From contig NC_134993.1 of NCBI RefSeq assembly GCF_050947335.1, forward strand, positions 15,314,001 through 15,378,000: DNA of 64,000 nucleotides, given 5' to 3'. Under the pieces are notes generated by a model, which worked only from the letters and a program-made list of their open reading frames with translations, made no database searches and was not told the origin of the DNA. Position 1 is the first letter of the stretch. Each line of letters opens with the position of its first letter. This DNA is from Megachile rotundata (taxonomy: Eukaryota; Arthropoda; Insecta; Hymenoptera; Megachilidae). Positions 23,692 to 36,374 of the stretch are shown one piece after another. The position numbers were made by a program, and so were the translations under genes.

Positions 23692-24760
23692 CAGTGAGTT
23701 AGGTTAGGAAAATTTCATGGTTAAGTTAGGTTATAGGGTTGATGGTTAAGTTAGGTTAGGAAAATTTCATGGTTAAGTTAGGTTAGGTTAAGAAAATTTG
23801 ATGGTCAAGTTAGTCTAAAAAATTCATGGTTAGGTCAAGTTAAGAAAATTTCATAGTCAAGTTAGATTAAAAGTTTGATGGTTAGGTTAGGTTAAGAAAA
23901 TTTGATGGTCAAGTTAGGCTAAAAATTTGATGGTTAGGTCAAGTTAAGAAAATTTCATAGTCAAGTTAGATTAAAAGATTGATGGTTAGGTTAGGTTAAG
24001 AAAATTTCATGGTCAAGTTAGGCTAAAAATTTCATGGTTAGGTCAAGTTAAGAAAATTTTATAGTCAAGTTAGATTAAAAGTTTGATGGTTAGGTTAGGT
24101 TAAGAAAATTTCATGGTCAAGTTAGGCTAAAAATTTCATGGTTAGGTCAAGTTAAGAAAATTTCATGGCCAAGTTAGGTTAAAAGTTTGATGGTTAGGTT
24201 AGGTTAAGAAAATTTCATAGTCAAGTTAGTCTAAAAAAATGCATGGTTAGGTCAAGTTAAGAAAATTTCATGGTCAAGTTAGTCTAACAATTTGATGGTT
24301 AGGTTAAGTTAAGAAAATTTCATGGTCAAATTAGTCTATAAATTTCATGGTTAGGTTAGGTTAAGAAAATTTCATAGTCAAGTTAGATTAAAAGTTTGAT
24401 GGTTAGGTTAAGTTAAGAAAATTTAATGGTCAAATTAGTCTAAACAATTCATGGTTAGGTTAAGTTAAGAAAATTTCATGATCAAGTTAGATTAAAAGTT
24501 TGATGGTTAGGTTAGGTTAAGAAAATTTCATGATCAAATTAGTCTAAAAAATTCATGGTTGGGTTAAGTTAAGAAAATTTCATAGTCAAGTTAGGTTAGA
24601 AAAATTTCATTGTCAAGTTAGGTTAAAAGAATTTCATTGTCAAGTTAGGTTAAAAGAATTTCATCGTCAAGTTAGGTTAGAAAAATTTCATTGTTAAGTT
24701 AGTTTAAGAATTTCATGATTAAGCGTGGTTAGAAAAATTTCATTATCAAGTTCCACAAAG
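23692..24760. repeat. GGTTAGGTTAAG minisatellite array, second copy of the 21-kb family
   Basis: The units share GGTTAGGTTAAGAAAATTT and ATTTGATGG or ATTTCATGG words with the 20.9-kb array. They are arranged as alternating GGTTAGG...TCATGGTC and AAGTTAGTCTAAAAA blocks. The two arrays flank the GC-rich island holding the candidate NFI first exon. Confidence 0.93.
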
Positions 24761-25430
24761 TTCCACACAAACGAACTAGAAATGTTTTCAAAAAAAATGT
24801 AAAGCGAACGAAGAGAAGTATTAACGAAGAGATGCGCTTATTACACGACGGGTGTGAAGGGGGTGGCAATATTCGTGGGATCGTTGCAACGCGTAAACGT
24901 CGATACACGTATAAATATGTCTGGTGTTTTGTATATACGGATACGTGTTGGCGCACACGCGAAACAGTTGGTATTGTTCCGCGTGCCTGTCATATCCGAT
25001 GGCGGCCACCTTCATTCCCCGTTAACTCGTCAGCTGATTTTCGGCAATGCAGCTTTCGTTTTCGTGACGCGTTCGCGAACCCGTTCCCTGCTGTAATTAT
25101 GTAAGGAAACGCCTATTTATACCGATAATCACGGCTCTTACGTAACACGAACGGTTCGCGTCACATGCTCCTCTCTGACCACTCTAATTTTTTATATTTA
25201 GATTGCACTTGCTCTTGCGTCTTTCTTTCCCTTTTTCCTCCTCTTTCAGAGACCGAGCCTCCTCGTAGGCTTCGTCTAATTTCCTCCAAGGGGACATTTT
25301 TATTTAATTCTTGATTTGTGAGGGGATTCGATTTGCTTTGAGAAAGAGATCGATTGGAGATCGATTGTTAGAGATTCACGATTTGGTTCCTCAGCAGATT
25401 CTTCAATCAGAAGATTTGTATTTAATATTT
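24761..25430. other. Single-copy island between arrays
   Basis: The stretch 24830-25110 is CpG-rich and open in several frames (75-90 codons, both strands) without a recognisable domain. It is otherwise pyrimidine-rich. There is no supported gene. Confidence 0.45.
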
Positions 25431-25690
25431 AGTTGATGGTTCACTTGTGAAGAATTTTGTGTCCATTTGCTTTCGACTTGCAGGTCTTTGAGTTTGTCTC
25501 TCTGAAGATCAATTCTTAGAGGCTGTTTACGATTCGGTTCTTCAATAAATTCTTCAAACATTAAATTTGTATGTAAAGATCAATTGATGGTTCATTTCTG
25601 AAGAAGTTTGTGTTGATTCGTTTCCGACTTGCAGATCTTTTTCCTTCTGAAGTTCGATCATTAGAGGGTTGTTTACGATTCGGTTCTTAA
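25360..25690. repeat. Short tandem repeat, about 120-180-bp unit, two to three diverged copies
   Basis: ACGATTCGGTTCTT or ACGATTTGGTTCCT occurs at about 25379, 25529 and 25674. TTGATGGTTCA occurs at about 25433 and 25583. CGACTTGCAG occurs at about 25476 and 25627. The shared order indicates diverged tandem copies with a period near 150 bp. Confidence 0.75.
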
Positions 25691-26190
25691 GTTGTACACC
25701 ATGAGTGATCAGAAAGGGATTTATCTGTTACTGGCTCTAATTGCTGGCAGTTTGGGGAAACAACGGTGGCGAAGTTTCGAGAACACTTCGACGCGACAAT
25801 CGGAATTTCGGTAGCCCACTTAGGCGGTGAAATGTCGCGTGGATAGAGACGGAGAAGAAGGTTCGTTGTCCGCGACATCGTCTCCAGCAAACTTAGAACA
25901 GTCATTAGCGACTAACGCGATATTTACTCTGGATGGTGTCCCTCTTTCGCATTATCCTCATATTTCTTGATGTATGGTCTTTGGGAAAATTAGTCTTGAG
26001 ATATTTGGTGCGAGTTATTGCGATTCGTTGTTGGGTTATTGTACTTTGTTAGAAGGTTATTTGGTATAAGATTATTGTAATTTGTTGTCGGGTTATTGTA
26101 ATTCGTTGTCGAGTTATTGCATACAGAATTAGAATGGTTACCAGTTACCAACTATTGGAAATTGTCATCTGAATTGTAATTTTGTATCTC
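25691..26190. other. Single-copy spacer
   Basis: A 72-codon minus-strand frame at 25687-25905 has no recognisable domain. A small GGTTATTGTAATTCGTTGTC repeat, about 19 bp and three to four copies, lies at about 26010-26120. Confidence 0.45.
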
Positions 26191-27480
26191 TTTCTTTATT
26201 GTACTTCTTGTGGTCATTTTCCTGGGTCTTCAAGCTTTATTTTCATGTATCATAAGTGCTATTTTGAAACACTTTTATGTCATGAAGTTGTGTTTGACTT
26301 TTTATGTTTTAACATCAGACACTTTCAGCTATGAGTAAACAGCAGCCATTTTGTATTAGAAATATTAATGAAATTTTTATATGGTAATTTTCTTGAGTCT
26401 TCAAGCTTTATTTTCATGTATCATAAGTGCTATTTTGAAACACTTTTATGTCATGAAGTTGTGTCTGACTTTTTATGTTTTAACATCAGACACTTTCAGC
26501 TATGAGTAAACAGCAGCCATTTTGTATTAGAAATATTAGTAAAACATGTACGTGGTAATTTTCTTGAGTCTTCAAACTTTATTTTCATGTATCATAAGTG
26601 CCATTTTGAAACACTTTTATGTCATGAAGTTGTGTCTGACTTTTTATGTTTTAACATCAGACACATTTTGGCTATGATTAAACAGCAGCCATTTTACATT
26701 AGAAATATTAGTAAAACATTTATGTGGTAATTTTCTTGGGTCTTCAAGCTTTATATTGATGTATCATAAGTGCCATTTTGAGACACTTTTAAGTCATGAA
26801 TTTATGTTAGTCTTTTTATATTTCACCATCAGTCACTTTCTTCTATAATTAAACAGCAGCCATTTTGTATAACGAATATCAACAAACCCTTTACGTAGTC
26901 ATTTTTGTTGAACTTCAAGCTTTAATTTGATATATCATAAGTGCCACATTGTGACAATTTTAAGTCATGACTTCATGCTACTCTTTTTACGTTTCAACAT
27001 CAATCACTTTCTTCTATGATTAAACAGCAGCCATTTTGTTTTAAGAATATCAACAAACCCTTTACGTAGTCATTTTTGTTAAACATCAAGCTTTAAATTC
27101 ATGTATCATAAGTGCCACATTATGACAATTTTAAGTCATGACTTCATGTTACTCTTTTTACGTTTCAACATCAGTTACTTTCCTCTATGATTAAACAGCA
27201 GCCATTTTGTTTTAAGAATATCAACAAACCCTTTACGTAGTCATTTTTGTTGAACTTCAAGCTTTAATTTGATATATCATAAGTGCCACATTGTGACAAT
27301 TTTAAGTCACGACTTCACGTTACTCTTTTTACGTTTCAACATCAGTCACTTTCGGCAGCCATTTTGTATTAAAAGTACAAACAAAACATGTACGTAGTCA
27401 TTCTCATCGAACTTCAAGTTATACATTCCTGTACCAAAAGTGTTATTTAGTGACAATTTTATGCGATGTTATCGTGTCTG
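26190..27480. repeat. 171-bp tandem array, about seven copies
   Basis: AGCAGCCATTTT starts at 26341, 26512, 26684, 26855, 27026 and 27197, so the period is 171-172 bp. Each unit has TTCAAGCTTTA, ATCATAAGTGCCA, TTTTAAGTCATGA and ATTAAACAGCAGCCATTTTG blocks. Divergence increases to the right. The TTCAAGCTTTA-to-GTCATGA half is shared with the array at 39.9-40.7 kb. Confidence 0.95.
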
Positions 27481-28260
27481 ACCTTCCGTATATTCTCCTC
27501 AAAGAACATCTAGAAATCCGATGAAGACAAATGTTAATTTTTTGCGAACGTTCGAATAACGTCGATGTCCATTTCACAGTAGACGAACAGGAGTTTGGCT
27601 ATCGATCGCGTGTTCACCCTCTCGCCCTCTTCTTTTTCTCGCCGTTTTCCTCTTGTGCCGCTTCTTCCGTCGTTCGTCGCCACCCTCTTGTTTCCTCCTC
27701 CTGCTTCTGGGTCCGCGACAACCCACGCGGTCCGGCAAAACACGCTCCTACGAGTGTCCAACTGTCAACCCCATCCTCAACCCTCGCCTGTCTTCTGTTT
27801 TTGGGCTGAGACACTCTTCCGGTTCTTTTGGAACATTTAACTGCTCGTATATTTCTTCTGCAATTTATGGGGATGTATTTTACCCAAGGATTTTATCGGT
27901 AATGGGGTGGTTTATCTTTATGAATTTAAGGCGGTTGCAAATTAGGTATTTTTTACAAAGCTTACAAAATATATTTTCTTTAATTTTGTTATATTTTTCA
28001 GTCACAGGTTGATACTGTATTTAGTATTTTTTTTAGGACAGAATTTTTAGTTTAATGAGCTAATTTTTTAATGAGTGTCAGATGGGTGACATGAAGTCAA
28101 GGTGTTACTCGGTTAGTAGACTCTTAGGGGTGAAATTTTTTGCTTATGATAAAATATGGCAAAAATGGTGTTCAGAGGGTGAGATTGTTAACTCAACGAC
28201 ATCTGAAGGTAACAATATTCTTGTTGGATGTTGATAAATTTTTTAAATCAATGTTAAAGG
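27481..28260. other. Single-copy island, GC-rich at 27540-27840
   Basis: Several overlapping open frames of 66-119 codons on both strands reflect composition. No domain or convincing exon is seen. Confidence 0.45.
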
Positions 28261-28264
28261 GGTA

Positions 28265-28735
28265 AATTTTTCTGTCTAACATAGAAGTTGAAATTCTTCT
28301 GTCTACAATGAAAGGTGACATTTTTCTATGTGCAATGAAAATTGAAATTTTTTTTGTCTACAATGAAAGTTGACATTTTTATATGTGCAATGAAAATTGA
28401 AATTTTTTTATGTGCAATGAAAATGGAAATTTTTTTTGTCCACAATGAAAGCAGACATTTTTCTATGTGCAATGAAAATTGAAATTTTTTTGTCTACAAT
28501 GAAAGGTGACATTTTTCTATGTGCAATGAAAGTTCAAACTTTTTTGTGTACAATGAAAGCAGACATTTTTCTATGTGCAATGAAAATTGAAATTTTTTTT
28601 GTCTACAATGAAAGTTGACATTTTTATATGTGCAATGAAAATTGAAATTTTGTTGTGTACAATGAAAGCTGACATTTTTCTATGTGCACTGAAAGTTGAA
28701 ACTTTTCTATCTAGAATGAAATATAAAATTTTTAA
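28265..28735. repeat. CAATGAAA minisatellite with dimeric unit of about 58 bp
   Basis: Two half-units alternate: CAATGAAAG-TGACATTTTTCTATGTG and CAATGAAAATTGAAATTTTTTTGTCTA. About eight dimers are visible, with varying T-run length. Confidence 0.9.
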
Positions 28736-29214
28736 TATAGAATCGGTAGTAAAGCGAATGATCCCCGATTTTTCTATGGAAGGAATTTTCTGTTGATCCG
28801 TGGAAAAAAGGGTTGAAACGTCGATCGCAGTCGAAAAGTCGGTTTCATTGTTTTTTCGCGGGTTTATTGACGCGGAAAGCGGTGGCTAGGACAGTGTGCA
28901 CCTGGGGGAATTGGAACGTGGCAAGAATCAATTTTGTCCTGACTTCTTCTCGTCGAGTTCCGCGCAATTTGCCGATCATCCCCTGGGAACTCCCTTGTTA
29001 GGCACGAGTGCGCACTGTCGCAGTGTAAATTTTACCTTCGCTAAACGTGGTTATTGCCTAAAATATATTATAACAACTAAATTTATCTTACTTCCTTTTT
29101 TTACCTTTAGACGTGACTTCTTTCGTGCAAAAATTATGCAAGTAGCTGCACGAGACGACTGTACAAGACAACTTCAAAATTAGAGGTTATATTTTCATTT
29201 TTATTTTTTATATA
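28736..29214. other. Single-copy island
   Basis: The stretch 28800-29010 is GC-richer. The 62- and 95-codon open frames have no recognisable domain. No gene is supported. Confidence 0.45.
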
Positions 29215-29217
29215 AAT

Positions 29218-29895
29218 TTATGCGGGTTGACGCACTCATGACGCACTCTTGACGCACTCATGGCGTATATGACGCACTCATGACGCATATGACACACCTG
29301 TGACGCACTCATGACGCATATGACGCACTCGTGACGCACCCATCACGCATGTGACGCACTCATGACGCACCCACGATGCACGCGACGCACCCACGATGCA
29401 CGCGACGCACCCATGACGCACTTATGATGCATGTGACGCACTTATGATGCATGTGACGCACTTATGATGCATGTGACGCACTTATGGCACATGTGACGCA
29501 TCCATGACGCACATGACACACTCGTGACGCACCCATGACGTATATGACGCACTCACGACGCACTCACGATGCATGTGACGCACCCACGACGCACCCACGA
29601 TGCATGTGACGCACCCACGACGCACTCATTACTCATGACACACTCATGACGCACCCACGATCCATATGACGCACTCACGACGCACTTACGATGCATGCGA
29701 CGCACTTATGACGCATGTGACGCACCCACGACGCACCCATCGCTCATATGACACAGTCATGACGCACCTATGATCCACATGACGCACTCACGATGCACGC
29801 GACACACCTATGACGCACGCGACGCATTCGCTACGCATGTGACGCACTCATTACTCACATGACACACTCATGACGCACCCATGACGCATATGAGG
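29218..29895. repeat. TGACGCAC short-unit array, plus orientation
   Basis: Repeats of TGACGCACTCA, TGACGCACCCA, TGACGCATA and ACGATGCATG recur every 10-20 bp for about 680 bp. TGACGCAC appears dozens of times. The reverse complement of the same motif forms the array at 42.84-43.40 kb. Confidence 0.95.
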
Positions 29896-30380
29896 CGACA
29901 GAGGAAAATGTCCCTAGTTTGAAAAATTCATAAAACTTCCTAAACCTTCCCGAAACTCCCTAAAACTTCATAAAACTTTCTACAAATGTAGCAGAGCTCT
30001 AAGTAAAATTTGCAACCCCAAAGAGAAAATAGATAGGAATTAAAAAATGACCAAGTAGTAAAAGAAAAGAGAGAACAGAGAAAAATGTCTCTAGATTAAA
30101 AAACTTGCTGTAACTTCTTAAATTGCCCTGAAATTAAAGGAGTGCCCCGAATGAAGTTTGCAATGCCAAAGAGAAAAATAGATAAAAATCTAAAAGAAAT
30201 TATTATGGTAGTCAAAGGAAAAGAGATAAAGTAAAATTTTCCTACTTCAAAAGCTTCCTAAACCTCCCTAAAGCTTCCTAAACCTTAACCTTCCTAAACC
30301 TAAACCTAAAGCTTGCTAAAATTAAAAAATCTCCCCAAGTCTTCGAAAGCCCAGAAAAATCGGCTTCGCAAAGTTAGAAA
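29896..30380. other. AT-rich spacer with CTTCCTAAA words
   Basis: The sequence is loosely repetitive (CTTCCTAAACCT and ACTTCATAAAAC words; two diverged copies of GAGAAAAATAGATA with flanks near 30020 and 30170). No gene is seen. Confidence 0.5.
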
Positions 30381-30843
30381 AGAGAAAGGGAAGTAAAAGA
30401 GAAAGAAAAGAGCGAGTCTAAAAGCGTGTGGTGGTCCAGGATGGTTTGCGAGAACCGCGAAGCGTGAAGGATGCGAAGGGGGGATGCGATCGTTGGAGGG
30501 GTACGCGAGCAGTGGGGGATTCCTAGGGTGGGGGATAAAGGCAGGGGCAGAGGGGAGGAGTTGCGTCGGTTCGAGGGCAAATCTAGTAAGCTAGGACAGA
30601 GGCTATTAATAACTGTTTGGGGTGGCGTACCTGGCCGCCTCGCGATGCCTTCGCGCGTCTAGATACGCGCGTCTCGACGACCGGCGTCTCAGTGTCGTCG
30701 CGACGACCGACGTCGTACCCGTCGTTCCGGCGTCGACGGTTCTGCCTCTATTCCGCTCGGTTCGCGTCTCGAGTTCGCTGTGAGTGATCGAAGTGATCTG
30801 TGATCGGTCTTTTCAGTGTCTTTTCGTGTTATTTCGTTGATCT
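30381..30843 (+). promoter_or_regulatory. GC-rich island with possible non-coding first exon
   Basis: A CpG-rich block (about 30640-30790, dense CGTCG/CGACG) is followed by TTGATCT and a near-consensus splice donor GTAAGTAG at 30844. This layout suits an alternative promoter with an untranslated first exon, possibly of NFI. There is no ATG-led frame crossing the donor that I would defend. Strand and partner exon are inferred. Confidence 0.3.
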
Positions 30844-31500
30844 GTAAGTAGTGATGGCTCGGCTTTTTGAACAACTCGGTCGTGGCTTATGTAATACTGA
30901 TGGGTTCGAGCGGTATACTCGGTAGGATCGGTAAATGATCGATAGGATTGGTAGAATTAATAGAATCGATACGATCGGTAGGATCTATATTAGATCGATA
31001 TGATTAAATTATGAGGAGGTTCCAGATTATTAAATAACCTATTATTTTCTATTTGTGATCAGTATGATCGTTAATAGAGAGTATGAACCGTCGAACAAGG
31101 AAGTTTCGTACAAGGCGGGTGAAAATCGTGGAGCACATACGATAAACAACGCTCCGCGCAGAATCCGCGCCGATTTATTGCCGACAACTACGCACCAGTC
31201 TCGGTGCAAATAGAAGCTGACACGTGCGAGTTGAAAGCCTCGTTTGCGACTGTTTCTGATCGAATTCGCGTTCGGGAATTCTGTGCTTGTGTATCTTCCT
31301 TATTTACGCTCCTTTTCATTGAAGTCCGAACAAGAATTTTCATACGAAATCGCGTATAGATTCTCATCCATGCGAGGTCGAATGGAATGCGAGACTTTGA
31401 ATATTTTTATTTGTGAATTGGTACAAGTAACTATTGTGGTTTCAACCCTTTGCAAAATTTTAAATGTTATGCAGTTAAAAGTTGGAGTCTTTTGAGATTA
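30844..31500. other. Putative intron with short ATCGGTAGGAT repeats
   Basis: The stretch 30905-31005 contains loose repeats of GATCGGTAGGATC and GATAGAATTG type. The rest is single copy with an 83-codon frame (31244-31495) lacking recognisable features. Confidence 0.45.
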
Positions 31501-31564
31501 TTTTTTTGGTAATTATTTTTCTTGTCTTACTGTGTTTATACATTGTATATGTAACATTGTAAAA

Positions 31565-32155
31565 TTAGTTAAAAAATACTGCTTAGTGACAATATAAATT
31601 ATTGTACATTTTACTATTTTTATACATCAAAGTATGCTATAGAGTTGGTTCAAAAATACTGCTTAGTGACAATAAAAATAATTGTACATTTCACTGTATT
31701 TATACATCAAAGCGTACTATAGAATTATTTAAAAAATTCAAATGTAAAATTATTTGTTAAATTCAAGTGATAAAAATATTTTAAAAATTCAACTATTAAA
31801 TTAATTGTTAAATTCAAATACAAAATTATTTGTTAAATTCAAATGATAAAATTATTTTAAAAATTCAACTATTAAATTAATTGTTAAATTCAAATACAAA
31901 ATTATTTGTTAAATTCAAATGATAAAATTATTTTAAAAATTCAACTATTAAATTAATTGTTAAATTCAACTATTAAATTATTTGTTAAATTCAAATGTAA
32001 AATTATTTGTTAAATTGAAATGATAAAATTATTTAAAAAATTCAACTATTAAATTAATTGTTAAATTCAAATGATAAAATTATTTAAAAAATTCAACTAT
32101 TAAATTAATTGTTAAATTGAACTATTAAATTGTTTGTTAAATTCAAACATTAAAT
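31565..32155. repeat. Two adjacent AT-rich arrays (about 84-bp and about 50-bp units)
   Basis: At 31565-31730 a unit with AATACTGCTTAGTGACAATA and TTTATACATCAAAG occurs twice. At 31735-32155 a unit of TTAAATTCAAATGATAAAAT, TATTTTAAAAATTCAAC and TATTAAATTAATTG recurs about eight times. The second array is almost pure A/T apart from single C/G positions. Confidence 0.9.
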
Positions 32156-32560
32156 AGTAAATTAAATGTCACAGTGTCGCCTCTCACGAAAGATAGCTAT
32201 CCTACAAAATTAAACAGTAAATTTCACTTCACCAGCGAGCTTTTTCGAGCTTTTATGATCGATACCAACTTCCGGGTGCTGTGTTCCGTTGAGCTGTTAG
32301 CCCCGATGAGTTATCTCTGTCGAGAAACTTGTAAATATCTATAGCATTGTGGTCTAGAAACGTTGAAATAGACTTTTCGTATTTAAGTACTCGTGTAAAA
32401 TAGATTCGATTTGCAATCTCTCAGATATAAATCTTTATTTTGCTTTCATACGCTGCGAATTTATTTTTTCAAGCTCGAGAAGTTTCTTAGCGACAAAGCA
32501 GATTTACGCGGCTTTGGTTTCTTCATCGCTTCAGTATTTCTTGGGTGGACTTTCGTTTAT
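32156..32560. other. Single-copy spacer
   Basis: The composition is mixed with no recognisable gene or motif. Confidence 0.4.
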
Positions 32561-32599
32561 TGTTACTTTTAGATTTAGATGCAATTTTTTATATTTAAT

Positions 32600-33205
32600 T
32601 GAGTGGGATACGATTTTATTTCGGGTTGAGTTTTATTTTATTTTAGTTTGGGTCGATTTTTATTTTATTTCGGTTCGAGTTTTATTTTATTTTAGTTTGG
32701 TTAGGTTTTTATTTTATTTTGGTTCGAGTTCTCTTTTATTTTAGTTTGGTTAGGTTTTTATTTTATTTTAGTTTGTTTCGATTTTTATTTTAGTTTGGTT
32801 AGGTTTTTATTTTATTTTAGTTTGGTTCGATTTTTATTTTAGTTTGGCTAGGTTTTTATTTTAGTTTGGCTAGGTTTTTATTTTATTTTAGTTTGGTTCG
32901 ATTTTTATTTTATTTCGGTTCGATTTTTATTTTATTTTAGTTTGTTTAGATTTTTATTTTATTTCAGTTTGATTTTTATTTTATTTTATTTCGGTTCGGT
33001 TTTTATTTTATTTTATTTCGGTTCGATCTTTATTTTATTTTACTTCGGTTCGAATTTTATTTTATTTTGGTTCGATTTTTATTTTATTTCGGTTCGATTT
33101 TTATTTTATTTCAGTTTGATTTTTATTTTATTTTATATCGGTTCGATCTTTATTTTATTTTATTTCGGTTCGATTTTTATTTTAGTTTGGTTCGATTTTT
33201 ATTTT
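32600..33205. repeat. TTTTATTTTA-GTTTGGTTCGA minisatellite
   Basis: Units of 18-26 bp combine TTTTTATTTTATTT with GGTTCGA, GGTTAGG or AGTTTG. Long open frames here (up to 125 codons) repeat Phe/Tyr/Leu-rich peptides and follow from the unit, with no sign of a real membrane protein. Confidence 0.92.
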
Positions 33206-34085
33206 ATTTCAATGTCGTCCTACGTAGCGTCGTCATCCCTTCTTCATCGTTTCAATTTAACAATCTTCATTTATTTTGATTTTCACTTTTCTGCCTTCCT
33301 CACGTTCCATGAATACTAAATCTTCATTATGAACTATTAATAATGATTACTCACTACTATGATTACTATAGCAAGCACATTAAATAGTAAATAAGAAGTG
33401 CATCAAGTTCAGGTACCACGATGCACCCCTCTGCACTAATACACACATTGCAAACATCTCCAAACTACATATTTTATGATCTTCCTAAAAAAATAAATTA
33501 TCAAAATTAAACTACATATAAACATCTTCAACAAACATTACAATACAATCACCAAAAACTTCATTTCAATCGAAGCTTCATTCCATGTCTCCTCATCTGA
33601 ACAACAGAATTGTCACATTATAGTGCTCCTTACCCATAATTCATATTAAACTGCTATAAAAATAAAACACAGCAAAGGGGTTGATTACTCTTAAACTCTA
33701 AACAATTTCATTTTTCAATAATCATTTAATTTGACTTATATGAAATTTTATTTTACTCAAAATTCAGAAGAACAGTTCAACAACCCCTAGTTAAAAAGCC
33801 TCCCCTGGCGTCCTTGTCCGCCCCTGGTGTTTTCCGCGATGACAACGGTCGCGGCGTCACCGTGCCTCCTTAATGTCTTTGATTTTCGTTCGCCTCCAAA
33901 AATAACAACGCGTCGTATAGATAGTCCGTCTCCGTTCCTCTCGTGCGAACCTTCCGCTTTGCGTTCCCCGAGCGGTGACAAAGCGAGCGGGCGCGCGTGA
34001 CACGCTCCGAAAATCGACTCTGACGTATTTTCTTCTCCTTTGCACAAATCTTCGACTAAATCTTTTAGCATTCATATCTTCAAAA
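33206..34085. other. Single-copy spacer with GC-rich 33785-34030
   Basis: The stretch 33300-33780 is AT-rich and featureless. The stretch 33785-34030 is CpG-rich, with open frames of 85-94 codons on the minus strand but no recognisable domain. Confidence 0.45.
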
Positions 34086-34089
34086 TTTT

Positions 34090-35670
34090 TGTTTAAATTT
34101 TTTAGAAGAGTCAAGTTTAGTTAATTAAGGTTTAGGTATTTGAACGGTTTGGTTACTTGACAGGGTTAGTTAGGTTGGGTTAGTTGAGGAGTTTAGGTAT
34201 TTGGGAAGTTTAGTTACTTGACGAGGTTGGGTGTTTTAGAAGTTTAGTTATTTGATAGGGTTAGTTAATTGGTAGGTTTAGTTAATTGATAGGGTTAGTT
34301 AATTGGCAGGTTTAGTTACTTGACAGGGTTAGTTACTTGACAAGTTTAGTTACTTGACAGGGTTAGTTACTTGACGAGTTTAGGTATTTGAGAAGTTTAG
34401 TTACTTGAGAAGTTCAGTTACTTGACAAGTTTAGTTACTTGACAAGTTTAGTTACTTGACAAGTTTAGTTACTTGACAAGTTTAGTTACTTGACAGGGTT
34501 AGTTACTTGATAAGTTTAGTTACTTGATAAGTTTACTTACTTGACAAGTTTATTTGATAAATATAGTAACTTGACAAGTATAGTTACTTGACAAGTTTAC
34601 TTACTTGATAAGTTTACTTACTTGACAAGTTTAGTTACTTGACAAGTTTACTTACTTGATAAGTTTACTTACTTGACAAGTTTAGTTACTTGACAAGTTT
34701 TCTTACTTGATAAGTTTACTTACTTGACAAGTTTAGTTACTTGATAAGTTTAGTTACTTGACAAGTTTACTTACTTGACAAGTTTACTTACTCGATAAGT
34801 TTAGTTACTTGATAATTTTACTTACTTGACAAGTTTTCTTGATAAGTATAGTTACTTGACAAGTTTACTTACTCGATAAGTTTAGTTACTTGATAATTTT
34901 ACTTACTTGACAAGTTTTCTTGATAAGTATAGTTACTTGACAAGTTTACTTACTTGACAAGTTTAGTTACTTGATAAGTTTACTTACTTAACAAGTTTAT
35001 TTGATAAGTACAGTTACTTGACAAGTTTAGTTACTTGACAAGTTTAGTTACTTGACAAATTTACTTACTTGACAAGCTTACTAATTTGACAAGTTCAGTT
35101 ACTTGATAGGTTTAGTTACTTGACGAGTCTACTTACTTGACAAGTTTATTTAATTGACAGGTTTAGTTACTTGACGAGTCTACTTACTTGACAAGTTTAT
35201 TTAATTGACAGGTTTAGTTACTTGACGAGTCTACTTACTTGACAAGTTTACTTAAGTGACAGGTTTAGTTACTTGACGAGTCTACTTACTTGACAAGTTA
35301 ATTTAATTGACAGGTTTAGTTACTTGACGAGTCTACTTACTTGACAAGTTTATTTAATTGACAGGTTTAGTTACTTGACGAGTTTACTTACTTGACAAGT
35401 TTACTTAAGTGACAGGTTTAGTTACTTGACGAGTCTACTTACTTGACAAGTTAATTTAATTGACAGGTTTAGTTACTTGACGAGTCTACTTACTTGACAA
35501 GTTAATTTAATTGACATGTTTAGTTACTTGACGAGTCTACTTACTTGAGAAGTTTATTTAACTGACAGGTTTAGTTACTTGACGAGTCTACTTATTTAAC
35601 AAGTTTACTTAAGTGACAGGTTTAGTTACTTGACGAGCCTACTTACTTGACAAGTTTATTTAATTGTAAC
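34090..35670. repeat. ACTTGACAAGTTTAGTT minisatellite, about 1.6 kb
   Basis: The basic unit is about 17 bp (TTACTTGACAAGTTTAG). The right half (35100-35670) forms higher-order units of about 68 bp containing GACAGGTTTAGTTACTTGAC, GAGTCTACTTACTTG and AAGTTTATTTAATT. The core CTTGACAAG is an imperfect palindrome with the TTGACAAGT variant. Confidence 0.95.
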
Positions 35671-36370
35671 TTTCTTAACCTTGCTTTCCGAAAGCAAAGT
35701 TTTGAAAAGAAGCCACGATCGAGTTTTCCTAAAATCAAAATCGTGACAAAGCTTTCCCCCGCAGAGAAAGCCGTAAGTCGGAAGGAAAGAGAAGAAAAAA
35801 GTGGTCCGTGTCTCGTCGAAGAAGCCAATAAATCCTCGTAGGAGAAGGCGAAGAGAAACCCTTGCTCGCCTCTCCAGCGAAGCATGCTAACGAGAGGCAA
35901 GCATCGCGAAAGAAATCTCGGGTGAAAATCCAGTGAAATTTTTCCGTGGGAAAACAAGAGGAAGATCGAGTTCGACTCGATTGTTTGGTTCGGAGAGGAG
36001 AAGAAGAAGAGGATAAGAGAGGGAGCGCAGATGAGGCCACGATCAATCTGCGACAGGGTGGCGGAGGAGTATTACGAGCCTGACGGTTGTTACTGCGAAA
36101 ATCGGTACTTCTGACAGCCGGACGGCAACAGGGACAGACAGACGGTAGTGTGCCACAGCAGCCGCAGTGCTTGCGAATACTCGATGGTTCGTGTCGTTTT
36201 GACGCTTCTTCACTGGCCTAGCCTCTGTGTGTTTCTTTTCCTTTTTCCTTGCTTTTCATCCTTCAATCTTCCTGAATTTACTGGAGGAATTTTTTCAGCT
36301 CTCTACTTTAGCCTGATGCAAGTATTTTTGGGGTTCAAGCTTCGGTTGTGAGCTTTGGGGTGCTTCATGA
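35671..36370. other. Single-copy GC-richer island
   Basis: A 27-codon frame, ATG at 36031 to TGA at 36114, encodes a Cys/Tyr-containing peptide with acidic EEYYEPDG. It has no signal peptide and is at most a uORF-like curiosity. Longer antisense frames (103-104 codons at 35643-36046) lack domain features. Confidence 0.4.
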
Positions 36371-36374
36371 AGAG

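Noticed and set aside
26190..27480. Centromeric alpha-satellite-like array because of the 171-bp period
   Set aside because: The length match is coincidental. There are only about seven diverged copies in a gene region, and no sequence relation is evident.
32600..33320. Phe/Tyr/Leu-rich frames resembling membrane protein
   Set aside because: The hydrophobicity derives from TTTTATTTTA repeats. There is no conserved start or topology.
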